A stretch of 64,000 nt of DNA, taken from positions 3,038,001-3,102,000 of the forward strand of contig OZ253960.1 in NCBI GenBank assembly GCA_965267435.1. Direction: 5' to 3'. Origin of the DNA: JAWPMT01 sp965267435. Its GTDB lineage: Bacteria > Bacteroidota > Bacteroidia > Cytophagales > Cyclobacteriaceae. Shown one piece after another: positions 49,301-57,077 of this stretch (within the stretch, counting starts at the first letter, position 1; each line of letters begins with the position of its first letter). The notes below the pieces were generated by a model. It saw only the letters and a list, made by a program, of their open reading frames with translations, searched no databases and had not been told where the DNA came from. The translations under genes and the position numbers were made by a program.

Positions 49301-49582
49301 ACCTACGACGATCCTGCGACCTCGGACAACTGCCCTGGTGAAACATGGGTGCAGACAGCTGGACTCAGCTCTGGATCAACATTCCCTGTAGGTACCACCA
49401 CAAACACCTTCGTCATCACTGATGCCGCAGGCAATACAGCCACCTGTTCCTTCGATGTCACTGTCACTGACAATGAAGCACCGACCATCGCTTGTGCTGC
49501 TGACGTCAGCGTCAACAACGATCCGGGAGTATGTGGTGCAGTCGTCACCTACGACGATCCCGCTCCCTCGACGTGTCACTGA
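34343..49582 (+). CDS. Third giant HYR-type surface protein, intact N-terminal part (frame broken near 49562)
   Basis: From the ATG at 34343 the frame stays open for about 5079 codons. Its start matches the two other giants (MRSAYSP). The extended signal region has its hydrophobic core at about residues 58-74 (VGFVLLSLVILDTAQA). HYR-like domains follow almost at once (VECDEDSEDAFDEW...). Fourteen 253-residue units, each with three HYR-like domains, come next (35897-46522), then a partial unit. A domain shared with the 6324-residue protein (DISI/DLSIV...THVGDVSDGN) follows, and then the 82-residue HYR repeats from 47015. The frame ends artificially at 49582 because the sequence is scrambled from about 49562. 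The T9SS tail of this gene is at 62532. Read as one gene, 34343-62532 is about 28.2 kb and would encode roughly 9400 residues. Either this is a broken gene or the assembly is wrong in the repeats; I favour the second. Confidence 0.85.
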   Translation: MRSAYSPQCERVSNTVLTTPLRLLNFFCQRSLFPASPSRQLRPCLVFSTIPKKADFKLLKIVGFVLLSLVILDTAQAEKSEDKANSRVSFALTLDLDAQDATVECDEDSEDAFDEWVDNNGGAIISGACGTVNWDWELVDQGDVSFCGNTEIFIVTFTATDDCDGASVSTTATFTIQDTTPPTPPAAPADLTLDCTDNIPAPPTLLAYDECDGVDINGVFSETDNGGSGCVIITRTWTFTDDCNNTSSTSQTITVIDNTAPIIFPQAQDQTIECDENSEDAFDEWIDNNGGAVAIDNCGNVNWDWELVDQGDVSFCGNTETFIVTFTASDDCGNEVSTTATFTIQDTTPPTPPAPPANVTVACIDDVAMPVDLLAPDECSDEDILGVVSETNNGGAGCVGDPLIITRTWTFTDDCNNTSSTSQTITVIDNTAPIIFPQAQDQTIECDENSEDAFDEWIDNNGGAVAIDNCGNINWDWELVDQGDVSFCGNTETFIVIFTASDDCGNSASTTATFTIQDTTPPTPPAPPANVTLACIDDVAMPADLFAPDECSDEDILGVVSETNNGGTGCAGDPLIITRTWTFTDECGNASTSSQTITIIDDVNPVITAPADITIACNESDLPTNTGQASATDNCDDDVAVTYADTVTPGVCDNESNITRTWTATDDCGNTATAVQIISIIDNTAPVLLAPAQDITVECDEDSEDAFDNWIDLNGLAAATDLCGPVTWTFDITDPGDVEFCGNTQVLEVTFTATDACNNAISTTATFTIQDTTPPTPPAPPANVTLACIDDVAMPADLFAPDECSDDDILGVVSETNNGGAGCAGDPLIITRTWTFTDECGNASTSSQTITIIDDVNPVITAPANITIACNESDLPTNTGQASATDNCDDDVAVTYADTVTPGVCDNESNITRTWTATDDCGNTATAVQIISIIDNTAPVLLAPAQDITVECDEDSEDAFDNWIDLNGLAAATDLCGPVTWTFDITDPGDVEFCGNTQVLEVTFTATDACNNAISTTATFTIQDTTPPTPPAPPANVTLACIDDVAMPADLFAPDECSDEDILGVVSETNNGGTGCAGDPLIITRTWTFTDECGNASTSSQTITIIDDVNPVITAPADITIACNESDLPTNTGQASATDNCDDDVAVTYADTVTPGVCDNESNITRTWTATDDCGNTATAVQIISIIDNTAPVLLAPAQDITVECDEDSEDAFDNWIDLNGLAAATDLCGPVTWTFDITDPGDVEFCGNTQVLEVTFTATDACNNAISTTATFTIQDTTPPTPPAPPANVTLACIDDVAMPADLFAPDECSDEDILGVVSETNNGGAGCAGDPLIITRTWTFTDECGNASTSSQTITVIDDVNPVITAPADITIACNESDLPTNTGQASATDNCDDDVAVTYADTITPGVCDNESNITRTWTATDDCGNTATAVQIISIIDNTAPVLLAPAQDITVECDEDSEDAFDNWIDLNGLAAATDLCGPVTWTFDITDPGDVEFCGNTQVLEVTFTATDACNNAISTTATFTIQDTTPPTPPAPPANVTLACIDDVAMPADLFAPDECSDEDILGVVSETNNGGTGCAGDPLIITRTWTFTDECGNASTSSQTITIIDDVNPVITAPADITIACNESDLPTNTGQASATDNCDDDVAVTYADTVTPGVCDNESNITRTWTATDDCGNTATAVQIISIIDNTAPVLLAPAQDITVECDEDSEDAFDNWIDLNGLAAATDLCGPVTWTFDITDPGDVEFCGNTQVLEVTFTATDACNNAISTTATFTIQDTTPPTPPAPPANVTLACIDDVAMPADLFAPDECSDDDILGVVSETNNGGAGCAGDPLIITRTWTFTDECGNASTSSQTITIIDDVNPVITAPANITIACNESDLPTNTGQASATDNCDDDVAVTYADTVTPGVCDNESNITRTWTATDDCGNTATAVQIISIIDNTAPVLLAPAQDITVECDEDSEDAFDNWIDLNGLAAATDLCGPVTWTFDITDPGDVEFCGNTQVLEVTFTATDACNNAISTTATFTIQDTTPPTPPAPPANVTLACIDDVAMPADLFAPDECSDDDILGVVSETNNGGAGCAGDPLIITRTWTFTDECGNASTSSQTITIIDDVNPVITAPANITIACNESDLPTNTGQASATDNCDDDVAVTYADTVTPGVCDNESNITRTWTATDDCGNTATAVQIISIIDNTAPVLLAPAQDITVECDEDSEDAFDNWIDLNGLAAATDLCGPVTWTFDITDPGDVEFCGNTQVLEVTFTATDACNNAISTTATFTIQDTTPPTPPAPPANVTLACIDDVAMPADLFAPDECSDDDILGVVSETNNGGTGCAGDPLIITRTWTFTDECGNASTSTQTITIIDDVNPVITAPADITIACNESDLPTNTGQASATDNCDDDVAVTYADTVTPGVCDNESNITRTWTATDDCGNTATAVQIISIIDNTAPVLLAPAQDITVECDEDSEDAFDNWIDLNGLAAATDLCGPVTWTFDITDPGDVEFCGNTQVLEVTFTATDACNNAISTTATFTIQDTTPPTPPAPPANVTLACIDDVAMPADLFAPDECSDDDILGVVSETNNGGTGCAGDPLIITRTWTFTDECGNASTSTQTITIIDDVNPVITAPADITIACNESDLPTNTGQASATDNCDDDVAVTYADTVTPGVCDNESNITRTWTATDDCGNTATAVQIISIIDNTAPVLLAPAQDITVECDEDSEDAFDNWIDLNGLAAATDLCGPVTWTFDITDPGDVEFCGNTQVLEVTFTATDACNNAISTTATFTIQDTTPPTPPAPPANVTLACIDDVAMPADLFAPDECSDDDILGVVSETNNGGTGCAGDPLIITRTWTFTDECGNASTSSQTITVIDDVNPVITAPADITIACNESDLPTNTGQASATDNCDDDVAVTYADTITPGVCDNESNITRTWTATDDCGNTATAVQIISIIDNTAPVLLAPAQDITVECDEDSEDAFDNWIDLNGLAAATDLCGPVTWTFDITDPGDVEFCGNTQVLEVTFTATDACNNAISTTATFTIQDTTPPTPPAPPANVTLACIDDVAMPADLFAPDECSDEDILGVVSETNNGGAGCAGDPLIITRTWTFTDECGNASTSSQTITVIDDVNPVITAPADITIACNESDLPTNTGQASATDNCDDDVAVTYADTITPGVCDNESNITRTWTATDDCGNTATAVQIISIIDNTAPVLLAPAQDITVECDEDSEDAFDNWIDLNGLAAATDLCGPVTWTFDITDPGDVEFCGNTQVLEVTFTATDACNNAISTTATFTIQDTTPPTPPAPPANVTLACIDDVAMPADLFAPDECSDEDILGVVSETNNGGTGCAGDPLIITRTWTFTDECGNASTSSQTITIIDDVNPVITAPADITIACNESDLPTNTGQASATDNCDDDVAVTYADTVTPGVCDNESNITRTWTATDDCGNTATAVQIISIIDNTAPVLLAPAQDITVECDEDSEDAFDNWIDLNGLAAATDLCGPVTWTFDITDPGDVEFCGNTQVLEVTFTATDACNNAISTTATFTIQDTTPPTPPAPPANVTLACIDDVAMPADLFAPDECSDEDILGVVSETNNGGAGCAGDPLIITRTWTFTDECGNASTSSQTITVIDDVNPVITAPADITIACNESDLPTNTGQASATDNCDDDVAVTYADTITPGVCDNESNITRTWTATDDCGNTATAVQIISIIDNTAPVLLAPAQDITVECDEDSEDAFDNWIDLNGLAAATDLCGPVTWTFDITDPGDVEFCGNTQVLEVTFTATDACNNAISTTATFTIQDTTPPTPPAPPANVTLACIDDVAMPADLFAPDECSDEDILGVVSETNNGGTGCAGDPLIITRTWTFTDECGNASTSSQTITIIDDVNPVITAPADITIACNESDLPTNTGQASATDNCDDDVAVTYADTVTPGVCDNESNITRTWTATDDCGNTATAVQIISIIDNTAPVLLAPAQDITVECDEDSEDAFDNWIDLNGLAAATDLCGPVTWTFDITDPGDVEFCGNTQVLEVTFTATDACNNAISTTATFTIQDTTPPTPPAPPANVTLACIDDVAMPADLFAPDECSDEDILGVVSETNNGGTGCAGDPLIITRTWTFTDECGNASTSTQTITIIDDVAPTVDPVGDVFVDCSENVPAVDLSIVSAIDNCTTVLTVTHVGDVSDGNESPETITRTYRVADDCGNFTDVIQTIVVNDTEDPTITCPADISINNDPGICGAVVTYPEPVGSDNCVGVTTTQTAGLPSGSTFPVGTTTNTFVVTDAAGNTATCSFEVTVSDNEAPTIACAADVNVNNDPGVCGAVVTYSDPATSDNCPGQTWVQTAGLSSGSTFPVGTTTNTFVVTDAAGNTATCSFDVTVTDNEAPTIACAADVSVNNDPGVCGAVVTYDDPMTTDNCPGQTWVQTAGLSSGSTFPVGTTTNTFVVTDAAGNTATCSFDVIVTDNEAPTIACAADVSVNNDPGVCGAVVTYDDPMTTDNCPGQTWVQTAGLSSGSTFPVGTTTNTFVVTDAAGNTATCSFEVTVSDNEAPTIACAADVNVNNDPGVCGAVVTYDDPATSDNCPGQTWVQTAGLSSGSTFPVGTTTNTFVVTDAAGNTATCSFDVTVTDNEAPTIACAADVNINNDPGVCGAVVTYDDPATSDNCPGETWVQTAGLSSGSTFPVGTTTNTFVITDAAGNTATCSFDVTVTDNEAPTIACAADVSVNNDPGVCGAVVTYDDPMTTDNCPGQTWVQTAGLSSGSTFPVGTTTNTFVVTDAAGNTATCSFDVTVSDNEAPTIACAADVNVNNDPGVCGAIVTYDDPATSDNCPGETWVQTAGLSSGSTFPVGTTTNTFVVTDAAGNTASCSFEVTVTDNEAPTIACAADVNVNNDPGVCGAVVTYSDPATSDNCPGETWVQTAGLSSGSTFPVGTTTNTFVVTDAAGNTASCSFEVTVSDNEAPTIACAADVNINNDPGVCGAVVTYDDPATSDNCPGETWVQTAGLSSGSTFPVGTTTNTFVITDAAGNTATCSFDVTVTDNEAPTIACAADVSVNNDPGVCGAVVTYDDPAPSTCH
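35897..46522 (+). repeat. Tandem array of 14 units x 759 bp (253 aa, three HYR-like domains each)
   Basis: Units begin at 35897 + 759(n-1) with codons for TTPPTPPAPPANVTLACIDD and end with TATFTIQD; a partial fifteenth copy follows to about 46770. Each unit holds three HYR-like domains, beginning at PPTPPAPPANVTLAC, NPVITAPADITIAC and APVLLAPAQDITVEC. Variation is mostly synonymous, with a few alternating residues (DED/DDD, GAGC/GTGC, TVTP/TITP, TSSQ/TSTQ). The alternation shows that blocks of two and four units were copied together. Confidence 0.95.
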
Positions 49583-50454
49583 CAACTGCAACCTGGTCGT
49601 CACCAAACATGGGTGCAGACAGCAGGCCTCAGCTCGTCACGGATGCCGCAGGTAATACAGCCACCTGCTCCTTCGACGTCACTGTTGACAACGAAGCACC
49701 AACCATGTGTGCTGCTGACGTCAATGTCAACAACGATCCGGGAGTATGTGGTGCAGTCGTCACCTACGACATCCTGCGACCTCTGACAATTGCCCTGGAC
49801 TTCGTCGTCACGGATGCCGCAGGTAATACAGCCACCTGCTCCTTCGACGTCACTGTCACTGACAATGAAGCACCAACCATCGCTTGTGCTGCTGACGTCA
49901 GTGTCAACAACGATCCGGGCGTATGTGGTGCTGTCGTCACCTACGACGATCCAATGACTACCGACAACTGCCCTGGACAAACATGGGTGCAGACAGCAGG
50001 CCTCAGCTCTGGCTCAACATTCCCTGTAGGTACCACCACCAACACCTTCGTCGTCACGGATGCCGCAGGTAATACAGCCACCTGCTCCTTCGACGTCACT
50101 GTCACTGACAACGAAGCACCAACCATCGCGTGTGCTGCTGACGTCAATGTCAACAACGATCCGGGAGTATGTGGTGCAGTCGTCACCTACGACGATCCTG
50201 CGACCTCTGACAACTGCCCTGGACAAACATGGGTGCAGACAGCAGGCCTCAGCTCTGGTTCAACATTCCCTGTAGGTACTACCACCAACACCTTCGTCGT
50301 CACGGATGCCGCAGGTAATACAGCCACCTGCTCCTTCGAGGTCACGGTCACCGACAATGAAGCACCAACCATCGCTTGTGCTGCTGACGTCAATGTCAAC
50401 AACGATCCGGGAGTATGTGGTGACGTCGTCATTCCCTGTAGGTACTGTCACTGA
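49531..50454 (+). pseudogene. HYR-repeat fragment of the third giant gene, shifted frame
   Basis: In-frame HYR sequence begins only at about 49635 (VTDAAGNTATC); the residues before it are out-of-frame repeat sequence, so the ATG at 49531 is not a real start. The fragment has partial units (for example DNEAPTMCAADV with two residues missing). Two intact units follow at 49867 and 50113, and the frame collapses near 50421. It has no signal or sorting domain. It is part of the broken 34343-62532 gene, not an independent gene. Confidence 0.6.
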
Positions 50455-50848
50455 TGCCGCAGGTAATACAGCCTCCTGCTCCTTCGAGGTACGACGATCC
50501 AACCATCGCTTGTGCTGCGGACGTCAGTGTCAACAACGATCCGGGAATATGTGGTGCGGTGCTCAGACCCTCAACTACCGACAACTGCCCTGGACAAACA
50601 TGGGTGCAGACAGCTGGACTCAGCTCAGGCTCAACATTCCCTGTAGGTACAACCACCAATACATTCGTCGTCACTGAGGCGGGTAATCAACACGTCAATG
50701 TCAACAACGATCCGGGAGTATGGTGCGGTCGTCACCTACGACGATCCTGCAACCTCTGACACTGCCCTGGAATGGGTGCAGACAGAAGGCCTCGCGTCAG
50801 GAGCAACATTCCCTGTAGGAACAACCACCAATACCTTCGTCGTCACAG

Positions 50849-53800
50849 ATGCGGCAGGTAATACAGCCACCTGATCCGGGAGTATGCTGGTGCAGTCGTC
50901 ACCTACGACGATCCTGCGACCTCGACAACTGCCCTGGACAAACATGGGTGCAGACCACCACCTTCATATTCCCTGTCGGAACTACCACCAATACATTCGT
51001 CGTAACAGATGCCGCAGGTAATACAGCCACCTGTTCCTTCGATGTCACGGTCACTGACAATGAAGCACCAACCATCGCTTGTGCTGCCGATGTCAATATC
51101 AACAACGATCCGGGAGTATGTGGTGCAGTCGTCACCTACGACGATCCTGCGACCTCGGACAACTGCCCTGGTGAAACATGGGTGCAGACAGCTGGACTCA
51201 GCTCTGGATCAACATTCCCTGTAGGTACCACCACAAACACCTTCGTCATCACTGATGCCGCAGGCAATACAGCCACCTGTTCCTTCGATGTCACTGTCAC
51301 TGACAATGAAGCACCGACCATCGCTTGTGCTGCTGACGTCAATATCAACAACGATCCGGGAGTATGTGGTGCAGTCGTCACTTATGACGATCCAATGACC
51401 TCGGACAATTGCCCTGGCCAAACATGGGTACAGACTGCAGGACTCAGCTCTGGCTCAACATTCCCTGTAGGTACCACCACCAACACCTTCGTCGTCACGG
51501 ATGCAGCGGGTAATACAGCCACCTGCTCCTTCGAGGTCACGGTCTCCGACAATGAAGCACCTACCATCGCTTGTGCTGCTGACGTCAGCGTCAACAACGA
51601 TCCGGGAGTATGTGGTGCGGTCGTCACGTACGACGATCCAATGACTACCGACAACTGCCCTGGACAAACATGGGTGCAGACAGCAGGCCTCGCGTCAGGA
51701 TCAACATTCCCTGTAGGTACTACCATCAACACCTTCGTCGTCACGGATGCAGCGGGTAACACAGCCACCTGCTCCTTCGACGTCACTGTCACCGACAATG
51801 AAGCACCAACCATCGCTTGTGCTGCTGACGTCAATGTCAACAACGATCCGGGAGTATGTGGTGCAGTCGTGACTTACTCAGACCCTGCGACCTCTGACAA
51901 TTGCCCTGGCGAAACATGGGTGCAGACTGCAGGACTCAGCTCTGGCTCAACATTCCCTGTAGGTACCACCACCAATACCTTCGTCGTCACAGATGCGGCA
52001 GGTAATACAGCCTCCTGCTCCTTCGAGGTCACGGTCTCCGACAATGAAGCACCAACCATCGCTTGTGCTGCCGATGTCAATATCAACAACGATCCGGGAG
52101 TATGTGGTGCAGTCGTCACCTACGACGATCCTGCAACCTCGGACAACTGCCCTGGACAAACATGGGTGCAGACAGCTGGACTCAGCTCTGGTTCAACATT
52201 CCCTGTAGGTACTACCACCAACACCTTCGTCGTCACTGATGCCGCAGGTAATACAGCCACCTGTTCCTTCGATGTCACTGTCACTGACAATGAAGCACCG
52301 ACCATCGCTTGTGCTGCTGACGTCAGCGTCAACAACGATCCGGGAGTATGTGGTGCAGTCGTCACCTACGACGATCCCGCGACCTCTGACAACTGCCCTG
52401 GACAAACATGGGTGCAGACAGCAGGCCTCAGCTCTGGCTCAACATTCCCTGTAGGTACCACCACCAACACCTTCGTCGTCACGGATGCCGCAGGTAATAC
52501 AGCCACCTGCTCCTTCGACGTCACTGTCACTGACAATGAAGCACCAACCATCGCTTGTGCTGCCGATGTCAATGTCAACAACGATCCGGGAGTATGTGGT
52601 GCAGTCGTGACTTACTCAGACCCTGCGACCTCTGACAATTGCCCTGGCGAAACATGGGTGCAGACTGCAGGACTCGCGTCAGGAGCAACATTCCCTGTAG
52701 GTACCACCACCAACACCTTCGTCGTAACAGATGCCGCAGGTAACACAGCCACCTGCTCCTTCGAGGTCACGGTCACCGACAACGAAGCACCAACCATCGC
52801 TTGTGCTGCTGACGTCAGCGTCAACAACGATCCGGGAGTATGTGGTGCAGTCGTCACATACGACGATCCAATGACCTCTGACAACTGCCCTGGTCAAACA
52901 TGGGTGCAGACAGCTGGACTCAGCTCTGGATCAACATTCCCTGTAGGTACTACCACCAACACCTTCGTCGTAACAGATGCAGCGGGTAATACAGCCTCCT
53001 GCTCCTTTGAGGTCACTGTCACCGACAATGAAGCACCAACCATCGCTTGTGCTGCGGACGTCAATGTCAACAACGATCCGGGAGTATGCGGAGCAGTCGT
53101 CACTTATGACGATCCTGCAACCTCTGACAACTGCCCTGGTGAAACATGGGTGCAGACAGCAGGCCTCGCGTCAGGATCTACCTTCCCTGTAGGTACTACC
53201 ACCAACACCTTCGTCGTAACAGATGCAGCGGGTAATACAGCCTCCTGCTCCTTCGAGGTCACGGTCACCGACAATGAAGCACCAACCATCGCTTGTGCTG
53301 CTGACGTCAGTGTCAACAACGATCCGGGAGTATGCGGTGCAGTCGTCACCTACGACGATCCTGCGACCTCTGACAACTGCCCTGGACAAACATGGGTGCA
53401 GACAGCAGGCCTCGCGTCAGGATCAATATTCCCTGTAGGTACTACCACCAATACCTTCGTCGTAACAGATGCAGCGGGTAATACAGCCTCCTGCTCCTTC
53501 GAGGTCACGGTCACCGACAATGAAGCACCAACCATCGCTTGTGCTGCTGACGTCAATGTCAACAACGATCCGGGAGTATGCGGAGCAGTCGTCACTTATG
53601 ACGATCCTGCGACCTCTGACAACTGCCCTGGACAAACATGGGTGCAGACTGCAGGACTCGCGTCAGGAGCAACATTCCCTGTAGGTACTACCACCAACAC
53701 CTTCGTCGTCACTGATGCCGCAGGTAATACAGCCTCCTGCTCCTTCGAGGTCACGGTCACCGACAATGAAGCACCAACCATCGCTTGTGCTGCGGACGTC

Positions 53801-54802
53801 AGTGTCAACAACGATCCGGGAGTATGTGGTGCAGTCGTCACTTACGACGATCCTGCGACCTCTGACAACTGCCCTGGACAAACATGGGTGCAGACAGCAG
53901 GCCTCGCGTCAGGATCAATATTCCCTGTAGGTACTACCATCAACACCTTCGTCGTCACTGATGCAGCGGGTAATACAGCCTCCTGCTCCTTCGAGGTCAC
54001 GGTCACCGACAATGAAGCACCAACCATCGCTTGTGCTGCTGACGTCAATGTCAACAACGATCCGGGAGTATGCGGAGCAGTCGTCACTTATGACGATCCT
54101 GCAACCTCTGACAACTGCCCTGGTGAAACATGGGTGCAGACAGCAGGCCTCGCGTCAGGATCTACCTTCCCTGTAGGTACTACCACCAACACCTTCGTCG
54201 TCACTGATGCCGCAGGTAATACGGCCTCCTGCTCCTTCGAGGTCACGGTCACTGACAATGAAGCACCAACCATCGCGTGTGCTGCTGACGTCAATGTCAA
54301 CAACGATCCGGGAGTATGTGGTGCAGTCGTCACCTACGACGATCCTGCGACCTCTGACAACTGCCCTGGACAAACATGGGTGCAGACAGCAGGACTCGCG
54401 TCAGGAGCAACCTTCCCTGTAGGTACTACCACCAATACCTTCGTCGTCACTGATGCCGCAGGTAATACAGCCACCTGCTCCTTCGAGGTCACGGTCACTG
54501 ACAATGAAGCACCAACCATCGCTTGTGCTGCTGACGTCAATGTCAACAACGATCCGGGAGTATGTGGTGCAGTCGTCACCTACGACGATCCTGCGACCTC
54601 TGACAACTGCCCTGGACAAACATGGGTGCAGACAGCAGGACTCGCGTCAGGAGCAACATTCCCTGTAGGTACTACCACCAACACCTTCGTCGTCACTGAT
54701 GCCGCAGGTAATACAGCCTCCTGCTCCTGCGGACGTCAGTGTCAACAACGATCCGGGAGTATGTGGTGCAGTCGTCACTTACGACGATCCTGCGACCTCT
54801 GA
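50849..54802 (+). pseudogene. HYR-repeat fragment of the third giant gene, in the same frame as its 5' part
   Basis: After about 60 residues of scrambled repeat sequence, fourteen intact 82-residue HYR units run from 51062 to 54505. A fifteenth is broken at about 54729, where CTCCTGCTCC jumps directly to TGCGGACGTC. The fragment has no start signal and no sorting domain, and its ATG lies inside scrambled sequence. The second half (52776-54492) recurs without visible change at 55361-57077. I regard it as an internal piece of the 34343-62532 gene. Confidence 0.65.
52776..54492 (+). repeat. 1.7-kb exact direct repeat, copy 1
   Basis: This block of about seven HYR units matches 55361-57077 with a constant offset of 2585 bases. 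I see no mismatch across several line-by-line comparisons, including synonymous sites at which other units differ. The match ends at 54493 (G versus T). It flanks one of the scrambled patches, as a misjoined overlap would. Confidence 0.85.
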
Positions 54803-55360
54803 CAACTGCCCTGGACAAACATGGGTGCAGACAGCAGGCCTCGCGTCAGGATCAATATTCCCTGTAGGTACTACCATCAACCTTCGTCGTCACTGATGCC
54901 GCAGGTAATACAGCCACCTGCTCCTTCGAGGTCACGGTCACCGACAATGAAGCACCAACCATCGCTTGTGCTGCTGACGTCAATGTCAACAACGATCCGG
55001 GAGTATGCGGAGCAGTCGACCACTTATGACGATCCTCAACCTCTGACAACTCCGGGAGTATGTGGTGCAGTCGTCACCTACGACGATCCTGCAACCTCTG
55101 ACAACTGCCCTGGACAAACATGGGTGCAGACAGAAGGACTCGCGTCAGGATCCTGCGACCTCTGACAACTGCCCTGGACAAACATGGGTGCAACAGCAGG
55201 ACTCGCGTTCAACCTTCCCTGTAGGTACCACCACCAACACCTTCGCTCGTCACTGATGCCGCAGGTAATACAGCCACCTGCAACCTTTGAGGTCACGGTC
55301 TCCGACAACGAAGCACCAACCATCGCTTGTGCTGCTACAGCGTCCTTTGAGGTCACGTCT

Positions 55361-57077
55361 CCGACAACGAAGCACCAACCATCGCTTGTGCTGCTGACGT
55401 CAGCGTCAACAACGATCCGGGAGTATGTGGTGCAGTCGTCACATACGACGATCCAATGACCTCTGACAACTGCCCTGGTCAAACATGGGTGCAGACAGCT
55501 GGACTCAGCTCTGGATCAACATTCCCTGTAGGTACTACCACCAACACCTTCGTCGTAACAGATGCAGCGGGTAATACAGCCTCCTGCTCCTTTGAGGTCA
55601 CTGTCACCGACAATGAAGCACCAACCATCGCTTGTGCTGCGGACGTCAATGTCAACAACGATCCGGGAGTATGCGGAGCAGTCGTCACTTATGACGATCC
55701 TGCAACCTCTGACAACTGCCCTGGTGAAACATGGGTGCAGACAGCAGGCCTCGCGTCAGGATCTACCTTCCCTGTAGGTACTACCACCAACACCTTCGTC
55801 GTAACAGATGCAGCGGGTAATACAGCCTCCTGCTCCTTCGAGGTCACGGTCACCGACAATGAAGCACCAACCATCGCTTGTGCTGCTGACGTCAGTGTCA
55901 ACAACGATCCGGGAGTATGCGGTGCAGTCGTCACCTACGACGATCCTGCGACCTCTGACAACTGCCCTGGACAAACATGGGTGCAGACAGCAGGCCTCGC
56001 GTCAGGATCAATATTCCCTGTAGGTACTACCACCAATACCTTCGTCGTAACAGATGCAGCGGGTAATACAGCCTCCTGCTCCTTCGAGGTCACGGTCACC
56101 GACAATGAAGCACCAACCATCGCTTGTGCTGCTGACGTCAATGTCAACAACGATCCGGGAGTATGCGGAGCAGTCGTCACTTATGACGATCCTGCGACCT
56201 CTGACAACTGCCCTGGACAAACATGGGTGCAGACTGCAGGACTCGCGTCAGGAGCAACATTCCCTGTAGGTACTACCACCAACACCTTCGTCGTCACTGA
56301 TGCCGCAGGTAATACAGCCTCCTGCTCCTTCGAGGTCACGGTCACCGACAATGAAGCACCAACCATCGCTTGTGCTGCGGACGTCAGTGTCAACAACGAT
56401 CCGGGAGTATGTGGTGCAGTCGTCACTTACGACGATCCTGCGACCTCTGACAACTGCCCTGGACAAACATGGGTGCAGACAGCAGGCCTCGCGTCAGGAT
56501 CAATATTCCCTGTAGGTACTACCATCAACACCTTCGTCGTCACTGATGCAGCGGGTAATACAGCCTCCTGCTCCTTCGAGGTCACGGTCACCGACAATGA
56601 AGCACCAACCATCGCTTGTGCTGCTGACGTCAATGTCAACAACGATCCGGGAGTATGCGGAGCAGTCGTCACTTATGACGATCCTGCAACCTCTGACAAC
56701 TGCCCTGGTGAAACATGGGTGCAGACAGCAGGCCTCGCGTCAGGATCTACCTTCCCTGTAGGTACTACCACCAACACCTTCGTCGTCACTGATGCCGCAG
56801 GTAATACGGCCTCCTGCTCCTTCGAGGTCACGGTCACTGACAATGAAGCACCAACCATCGCGTGTGCTGCTGACGTCAATGTCAACAACGATCCGGGAGT
56901 ATGTGGTGCAGTCGTCACCTACGACGATCCTGCGACCTCTGACAACTGCCCTGGACAAACATGGGTGCAGACAGCAGGACTCGCGTCAGGAGCAACCTTC
57001 CCTGTAGGTACTACCACCAATACCTTCGTCGTCACTGATGCCGCAGGTAATACAGCCACCTGCTCCTTCGAGGTCAC
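55361..57077 (+). repeat. 1.7-kb exact direct repeat, copy 2
   Basis: This is the partner of 52776-54492 at an offset of 2585 bases. It starts exactly where the scrambled patch ends (CCGACAACGAAGC) and carries the unit order S-N-S-N-S-N-N (VSVNN versus VNVNN) seen in copy 1. Confidence 0.85.

Larger units (their letters stand above)
49562..55368 (+). other. Scrambled interval inside the HYR array (probable assembly error)
   Basis: Three patches (about 49562-49866, 50421-51061 and 54727-55368) consist wholly of short HYR-unit pieces joined with deletions, out-of-frame junctions and stop codons. Clean, fully in-frame arrays lie between them. No foreign sequence, insertion element or target-site duplication is present. 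The pattern fits failed consensus in a long near-identical array better than mutational decay, which would spread over all units. Confidence 0.7.

Noticed and set aside
49562..55368. Transposon or phage insertion as the cause of the broken frame
   Set aside because: All sequence in the interval is recognisable HYR-unit material; there is no transposase, terminal inverted repeat, target duplication or foreign segment.
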